Source of the DNA: an uncultured Oscillospiraceae bacterium
GTDB lineage: Bacteria; Bacillota; Clostridia; Oscillospirales; Acutalibacteraceae
Direction: 5' to 3'
NCBI GenBank assembly: GCA_900549675.1
Contig: URPG01000015.1
Coordinates: forward strand, 1 to 14,988
DNA length: 14,988 nucleotides
Below the pieces are notes generated by a model. That model was not told the origin of the DNA. It did not search any database and saw only the letters and a program-made list of their open reading frames with translations. How positions within the stretch are numbered: the first letter of the stretch is position 1; the number at the start of each line of letters is the position of its first letter. The translations under genes and the position numbers were made by a program. Below, piece after piece: positions 7,174 through 12,154 of this stretch.

Positions 7174-8205
7174 ATGATAACGATTAAAGATATTGCAAGA
7201 CTTTCGGGCGTAGGAATCGCCACTGTTTCAAGAGTGCTCAACAACACAGGCTCTGTCAGCCCTGAAACATACCGAAAAGTCATGAAAGTCATCTCTGAAT
7301 ATAATTATATACCGAACAGCAGCGCTCGGAATTTGAAAACCACCTCATCCAATCAAATCGCTCTGCTTGTTAAAGGCTTTTCTAACCCCTTTTTTCAGGA
7401 AATGATTGCTTATATCAAACATGATATCAGTCTGCGCGGTTATACCATGATGTTACATGACCTGCAAAATGTGCAAAACGAGCTGGATTTTGCTATTCAA
7501 GAGCGCCGCAACAACAACACCATGGCTGTCATTTTGCTAGGTGGCAACTTTAATTATACACAAAAGCAATTTGAAGATTTACAGATTCCGTGTGTACTTC
7601 TCACCATTTCTTCTAAATGCGAAAAGGAGCGTCAGTATTTTTCAAGCGTCATCGTCGATGACGAGCTGGAAGGCTTTAAAGCCACCGAGTATTTAATCTC
7701 TCTGGGACACCGCCGTATCGGATTTGTTTATTATAATGAAGGCGATAAGGACACTCCGAACGAGCTGCGTTATCAGGGTTACCTGCGCGCACTAAAAGAG
7801 CATGACATTCCCTTTGACCCCAACCTCATCGCCCAAAAAATCCCCAGCTCATTGTTGGGTTATAACGGATATCGTATGGGTTTTGATGCCTTCAACCAAA
7901 TTTACTCTGCTAACCGAGATATTACCGCATTATTCTGTTTTTCGGATATTCTGGCTATCGGTGCGGCCAAAGCGGCATTAGCCGCAGGTCTTAAAATTCC
8001 AGATGACCTCTCCGTTCTCGGCTTTGACGGTATCTCGGCCGCTGAATATTTTCACCCTTCTTTGGATACGATTCGCCAACCAGCCAAAGAAATGGCCAAT
8101 GCGTCGGTTTCTCTGCTTTTTGATATGATTAACCAAAATCCCTGCCGCCATTTGGTTTATGATTGTTTCCTGTTGAACAGAGGCTCTACTAAAAAAACAC
8201 AATAA
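7174..8205 (+). CDS. LacI-family transcriptional regulator
   Basis: A 343-residue DNA-binding regulator with the standard LacI layout. The N-terminal helix-turn-helix covers about 3-23 (IKDIARLSGV...TVSRVLNN). The hinge helix SSARNLK places Leu54 where PurR-type proteins wedge open a central CG step. A periplasmic-binding-protein-like sensor domain runs from about 60 to the end, including LAIGAAKAALAAGLKIPDDL and GFDGIS. The TVSRVLN recognition helix is the PurR/CcpA-like kind, which suits the AAACGTTT operators at 3332 and 3515. The start ATG has AAAGGGGG 9 nt upstream. It follows the binding protein by 118 bp and could be expressed by read-through of the hairpin; I see no clear promoter or operator of its own. 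The probable role is repression of the phosphorylase and transporter until a beta-1,2-linked gluco-oligosaccharide is present. The effector is inferred. Confidence 0.93.
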   Translation: MITIKDIARLSGVGIATVSRVLNNTGSVSPETYRKVMKVISEYNYIPNSSARNLKTTSSNQIALLVKGFSNPFFQEMIAYIKHDISLRGYTMMLHDLQNVQNELDFAIQERRNNNTMAVILLGGNFNYTQKQFEDLQIPCVLLTISSKCEKERQYFSSVIVDDELEGFKATEYLISLGHRRIGFVYYNEGDKDTPNELRYQGYLRALKEHDIPFDPNLIAQKIPSSLLGYNGYRMGFDAFNQIYSANRDITALFCFSDILAIGAAKAALAAGLKIPDDLSVLGFDGISAAEYFHPSLDTIRQPAKEMANASVSLLFDMINQNPCRHLVYDCFLLNRGSTKKTQ

Positions 8206-8216
8206 CATTACAACAG

Positions 8217-8260
8217 CCGTATAAGTTTGGATAAAATCAAACTTTATGCGGTATTTTTTA
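8217..8260 (+). terminator. Rho-independent terminator after the lacI-type gene
   Basis: An inverted repeat (CCGTATAAGTTTG with CAAACTTTATGCGG, one bulged base) forms a 13-bp stem with an 8-9 nt loop. It is followed directly by TATTTTTTA and begins 12 bp past the stop codon. This is the probable end of the transport-regulator operon. Confidence 0.85.
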
Positions 8261-8312
8261 TGTTGCCTATATTAAAACAGATTCATAAATTAAAGAGAAA
8301 AATAATAGATAG

Positions 8313-8370
8313 TTAATAAAAGAAAATGGATTGTGGCATGAATCTTGGTTCAATTCATTTTCTCTATTAA
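8313..8370. repeat. About 20-bp inverted repeat (hairpin)
   Basis: The arms at 8313-8333 and 8351-8370 are complementary over about 20 bp, with one bulge and one or two mismatches (core AGAAAATGGATTG against CAATTCATTTTCT), around a 17-nt loop. On the plus strand it is followed within 4 nt by seven T residues (8375-8381), and on the minus strand by a T-rich run. It could act as a weak terminator either way or be one end of a small element. Confidence 0.6.
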
Positions 8371-8380
8371 CCGATTTTTT

Positions 8381-8422
8381 TACCGCCCTCTAAATTCTAC
8401 AGGTATCGTTCGAGGGCGGGTA
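8381..8422. repeat. GC-rich inverted repeat
   Basis: TACCGCCCTC (8381-8390) pairs with GAGGGCGGGTA (8412-8422), with one bulged base, around a 21-nt loop. It is much more GC-rich than the surrounding DNA and has a T-run on the wrong side for a plus-strand terminator. It overlaps the stop codon of the coding-like relic at 8397-8477. Confidence 0.55.
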
Positions 8423-8477
8423 CGTCCGCAGAATTATAAACCTCAAGTGCTACGCCGTTACTGTATTCATAACAGCT
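8397..8477 (-). pseudogene. Possible C-terminal relic of a lost gene
   Basis: On the minus strand 26 sense codons lie between two TAG stops (8480-8478 and 8399-8397). They read SCYEYSN followed by GVALEVYNSADVPALERYL. The composition looks protein-like and GC is raised here, but there is no start codon and no family I recognise. Chance is a real alternative for so short a segment. Confidence 0.22.
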
Positions 8478-8613
8478 CTAGAAAAAAAGCTCGGTGACAA
8501 CCATAAAACGCTAAACAACAAAATAAACAGATTACTGCCTTTTGCCCTGAATTCACTTTAAATTCATATTCTTTGCATATGGTGTTGTAGTATCATAGCA
8601 CTAAAACAAAAAA

Positions 8614-8631
8614 GTATTGCATAAGCAATGC
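8614..8631 (-). terminator. Terminator-like hairpin, best in minus orientation
   Basis: A 7-bp stem (GCATTGC with GCAATAC, one G-T pair) closes a TTAT tetraloop. Read on the minus strand it is followed directly by TTTTTTGTTTT, the form of an intrinsic terminator. On the plus strand it is followed by CCTTTTCTGTT, which is weaker. No minus-strand gene is seen upstream of it, so it may end a small RNA or an antisense transcript, or be a relic. Confidence 0.45.
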
Positions 8632-8666
8632 CCTTTTCTGTTGAAAACTTTATTTTCGTGAATCAC

Positions 8667-8695
8667 TTGAGCCATTTTCATAGAAATGTTAAAAT
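8667..8695 (+). promoter_or_regulatory. Extended -10 sigma-A promoter for addBA
   Basis: TTGAGC (8667-8672), a 17-bp spacer ending in TGT, and TAAAAT (8690-8695) form a moderate promoter with a TGn extended -10. Transcription should begin near 8702, about 100 nt before the addB start. Confidence 0.55.
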
Positions 8696-8788
8696 AGCTT
8701 TAATAACCTTTAACGACTTTATTTCAACAATTTTATTCAGATATTTTTATGAAGTTCCCTTAGCCTATCGCTAAAGTATTAATACAAT

Positions 8789-8796
8789 AAAGGAGG
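8789..8796 (+). promoter_or_regulatory. Ribosome binding site that selects a TTG start for addB
   Basis: AAAGGAGG, a near-perfect match to the 16S anti-SD, lies 7 nt before TTG 8804. No ATG or GTG sits at usable spacing, and the Walker A motif begins six codons later, so the TTG is well supported. Confidence 0.85.
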
Positions 8797-8803
8797 CCGT
8801 TTT

Positions 8804-11800
8804 TTGTTACAGTTTGTAGTTGGCCGGTCCGGCAGCGGGAAAACCGAGTTTTTACGACGAACACTCGTAGATTTAAGTGCAGACAGCACTCGAAAATTGA
8901 TGATCATTGTTCCAGAGCAATATTCTTTCGAAACCGAAAAAGCTATTTTACGTTTGGCAGGTCCAAAGCGAGCCAACCAAATTGATGTACTGAGTTTTAC
9001 CCGACTGGCTGATTTATTCTTTCGCACAGAAGGCGGCGTGGCCGGTCAGCGTTTGAGTGAGGGCGGACGCCGCATGATTATGACGCTGGCGTTGCAGGCC
9101 TGCGTGGACGAGCTTACCGTCTACCAAACAGCGGTAAAAGACGACCGTATCACTGACCTGATGCTGACAGCGGTCAACGAAATGAAATTGTGCGGGATTT
9201 CGGGCGATAGACTCCGTGAAACCGCCTCACAGCTTGAAGATTCAGGTTTACAGGACAAACTTAGAGAGATTTCTCTTTTATACGATACCTATAACGCTAT
9301 GGTTTCTGCCTCTTATTTGGACAGCAGAGATGATCTAACCAGATTGGCAGAGGCCCTGCCAAACAGTGATTTTTTTGTCGGAAGAACGGTTGCCATTGAT
9401 TCTTTTGAAGGCTTCACCATGCAGGAAATGCAAATTCTTTTACCGATTATGCAAAAGGCAGAAAATGTGATTGTTTCTCTCTGCATGGATTCCTATGCGG
9501 TGCATAACCATGGACTTTTCTCTTTGGTACACCGCACCAAGCAAAATTTAATTCGTTTGGCCAAAGAAAATAACATAAAAGTGGCACCCAATATTCCTCT
9601 GCTTTCTTCCCCTCGTTTTCAAAATCCATACTTACAAATTGCAGAGCAAAACATCTTTTCCGATGATGAAATAAAAACCTCTCCTGTTCACGACGGTATT
9701 CATCTTTTTGCCGCTAAAGATATTTTTGAAGAAACCGATTTTGTATCTGCCACAATTCGCAATCTTGTCATGCAAAAAGACCTGCATTACAGCGATTTTT
9801 CGGTGGTTTGCCGTATGCCGGAAAAATACGCCGCTATCTTAGAAACCGCTTTTCAAAAAAGAAATATCCCCTGCTTTATCTCTCATCCCGCCCGTGTTGA
9901 CGCCGAACCCGTTATGCGGTTTATTCTGTGTGCTTTGGAGGCGATTCTCCATGGCATGAACACCGAGGATATTTTTGATATGCTGAAAACCGGTGTTTCC
10001 GGTATATCTGCCGAAGACATTTCTGACATCGAAAACTACAGCTTTTTATGGCAGTTAAAAGGCCGTGATTGGAAAGCACCCTTTACCCGCAGCCCACAGG
10101 GATTCGGCAAAAAAAAGGAAGAGCAGGACGAACAAGCGTTGGCTCACCTCAACCAAATCCGAGAGAAAATTATGTCCCCGTTAACCAAACTGGCGGAGAG
10201 AACAAAAAAAGCCAACGGTAAAGAAATTTCTCACGCCATTTACGATTTCTTGACAGCCTTTCAAATGGAACAAAATCTACTTTCCTATTGCCAAACATTA
10301 GAAAATGTCAATCAACAATTGTTATCGGAAAAGCAGATTCGTATTTGGAATTTGCTGATGGAAATTCTCGAGCAAATGGCAGCCGTTTTGGGTGATAAGC
10401 CCATTACCAGAGAGAACTATTATCATCTGCTGAAAGAAATTATCCGCAACGAAGATGTGTCTGATATCCCACAGGTTTTGGATTCCGTTATGTTTGGTAT
10501 GCCGGAGCAAATTCGCCAGACCAACCCTAAGGTTGTCTTTATTTTAGGGGCAGTACAGGGTGAATTCCCCATGATTCCCAAAAATGCAGGCGTTTTTTCT
10601 GACCAGGAACGGCAACAGTTGATTGCGCTTGACCTGCCGCTCAGTGACCCTTTACCCCAAAAAATGATACAAGAACGTTATTTAGCGTATTCCATTGTCA
10701 GCCTTGCCTCGGATGAGCTCTATGTATGTTATCCAAAAAATGGTGAAGGGGAAGAATACCAGCCCAGTGAAATTGTCACTGAACTCTGTCAAATCTTCCC
10801 GAATCTCACACAGGAAAATATCGATTCCATTCCCTATTTTGCCAATACTTATGAATCCGCTTTCTCCATGATGGCACAACATTTTTCACACTGTACCCCT
10901 GATTCTGCTGCCCTATATGAGCTTTTTGCGGAAGACAGCCGCTATCAAGGACGTTTATCTGCCTTAGAACGTGCGGTGGATACCAAACCTGAAAAAATCG
11001 AAAACACCGAACTTGCCAAACGGGTCTTTGGAGAAATCTCTTATCTTTCCCCTACCCAAATTGAAACCTTTTATAAATGCCGATTCCGTTATTTCTGTCA
11101 GTACGGTGTATCCGCCAAAGAGAGAAGAACAGCCGAAATTGACGCTATGCAGTACGGAAACATCATGCATTTTATCTTTGAAAAGATATTCTCCCAAAAA
11201 CAGCTTGACCCTTTACTGGTTTCAGAAGAAGCCTTGCTTGCCTATATCCGCATTTTACTGGAAGAGTATGTATCCATTCATATGGATGGCTGGGAGAATC
11301 TCTCGTCACGGGAAAAATACCGTTTAAACCGTATGAATCAAGCTGCCGCAGTATTGGTTCGCCACGTGGCAGAAGAACTTTCGCAAAGCCGCTTTCAGCC
11401 TGAGGGATTTGAAGTCAAGCTTGGTGATGAAAGTTATCCTCCGCTCAAAATTCAGACACCGGAGGGAAATACCGTTACCATTCGCGGCACCATTGACCGC
11501 ATGGATATTTATGAAAATGAACGGGGGCGCTATGTCCGCATTATCGACTACAAGACCGGAGTCAAAAAATTCAATTTGACAGATGTCTTGTACGGTATGA
11601 ACATTCAAATGCTGGTGTATTTAGCGGCTCTTATTGAAAACCATGACTTGTTGCCCGCAGGAATTCTCTATACGCCGCTATCCCTGCCCACTGTTTCCGC
11701 AGACCACGCTACGCCTACAGAAGTCATTACAACGGAAAAAGAAAAATCATTAAGAATGAATGGCGTCATCTTAAATGATGTGGAAATTTTACACGCTATG

Positions 11801-12154
11801 GAAGAAAACGTGGCAGGACGATTTATTCCCGCTACCTTACTGAAAAACGGACAACCCTCACGCTTCAGTTCAGTTTTAGAAGAAAATCAACTGCGTACCG
11901 TATTAAATTATTCCAAGTCTTTAATTGCTACCATGGCCGATGAACTCTATCGGGGCAGAATTGAGGCAGCACCTATTTTAAAAAATCAGCTTGGCTGTGA
12001 ATATTGCTCTTATCAAAGTGTTTGCGGCAAGGAATACAGCGATAAAGATATTGAAAAAATGAAGTTCGATAATTCTGAAATTATAGAAAAAATGTCAAAG
12101 GGAAAGGAGGAGTTCATACATGGCAAAGATGACAAAAATGACTTGGACGAATGA
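8804..12154 (+). CDS. addB: ATP-dependent helicase/deoxyribonuclease subunit B (AddB)
   Basis: AddB, partner of AddA in the helicase-nuclease that resects double-strand DNA ends and loads RecA for recombination. The 1116 residues are near the usual length (about 1,150-1,170). An N-terminal Walker A, GRSGSGKT (7-14, Lys13), opens the UvrD-like region. The C-terminal nuclease domain has GTIDRMD (Asp898) and IIDYKTG (Asp915, Lys917), the PD-(D/E)xK pattern. Four cysteines for the 4Fe-4S cluster are present: Cys759 in FYKCRFRYF and the C-x2-C-x5-C set Cys1065, Cys1068 and Cys1074. The AddB nuclease therefore looks active and the Fe-S staple intact. The start is TTG, fixed by AAAGGAGG 7 nt upstream. 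Its last 35 nt overlap the start of addA, implying translational coupling. Identification is firm. Confidence 0.97.
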   Translation: MLQFVVGRSGSGKTEFLRRTLVDLSADSTRKLMIIVPEQYSFETEKAILRLAGPKRANQIDVLSFTRLADLFFRTEGGVAGQRLSEGGRRMIMTLALQACVDELTVYQTAVKDDRITDLMLTAVNEMKLCGISGDRLRETASQLEDSGLQDKLREISLLYDTYNAMVSASYLDSRDDLTRLAEALPNSDFFVGRTVAIDSFEGFTMQEMQILLPIMQKAENVIVSLCMDSYAVHNHGLFSLVHRTKQNLIRLAKENNIKVAPNIPLLSSPRFQNPYLQIAEQNIFSDDEIKTSPVHDGIHLFAAKDIFEETDFVSATIRNLVMQKDLHYSDFSVVCRMPEKYAAILETAFQKRNIPCFISHPARVDAEPVMRFILCALEAILHGMNTEDIFDMLKTGVSGISAEDISDIENYSFLWQLKGRDWKAPFTRSPQGFGKKKEEQDEQALAHLNQIREKIMSPLTKLAERTKKANGKEISHAIYDFLTAFQMEQNLLSYCQTLENVNQQLLSEKQIRIWNLLMEILEQMAAVLGDKPITRENYYHLLKEIIRNEDVSDIPQVLDSVMFGMPEQIRQTNPKVVFILGAVQGEFPMIPKNAGVFSDQERQQLIALDLPLSDPLPQKMIQERYLAYSIVSLASDELYVCYPKNGEGEEYQPSEIVTELCQIFPNLTQENIDSIPYFANTYESAFSMMAQHFSHCTPDSAALYELFAEDSRYQGRLSALERAVDTKPEKIENTELAKRVFGEISYLSPTQIETFYKCRFRYFCQYGVSAKERRTAEIDAMQYGNIMHFIFEKIFSQKQLDPLLVSEEALLAYIRILLEEYVSIHMDGWENLSSREKYRLNRMNQAAAVLVRHVAEELSQSRFQPEGFEVKLGDESYPPLKIQTPEGNTVTIRGTIDRMDIYENERGRYVRIIDYKTGVKKFNLTDVLYGMNIQMLVYLAALIENHDLLPAGILYTPLSLPTVSADHATPTEVITTEKEKSLRMNGVILNDVEILHAMEENVAGRFIPATLLKNGQPSRFSSVLEENQLRTVLNYSKSLIATMADELYRGRIEAAPILKNQLGCEYCSYQSVCGKEYSDKDIEKMKFDNSEIIEKMSKGKEEFIHGKDDKNDLDE

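Larger units (their letters stand above)
8261..8803. other. Long AT-rich intergenic region
   Basis: No full gene is visible on either strand across these roughly 540 bases. The stretch holds two neighbouring inverted repeats (8313-8370 and 8381-8422), a 26-codon coding-like relic ending in a stop (8397-8477, minus), a CRISPR-repeat-like 24-mer (8584-8607), a short GC-containing hairpin (8614-8631) and the addB promoter (8667-8695). The GC-rich patch at about 8381-8430 stands out from its surroundings. This may be a scar of lost genes. Confidence 0.7.

Noticed and set aside
8584..8607. A true CRISPR array
   Set aside because: Only one repeat-like copy is present, it is shorter than the usual 36 bp, and there is no spacer-repeat periodicity or cas gene nearby.
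8261..8803. A tRNA, riboswitch or insertion sequence in the long gap
   Set aside because: I could not find a cloverleaf, a known riboswitch core or a transposase-like reading frame. The inverted repeats do not come with target-site duplications that I can recognise.
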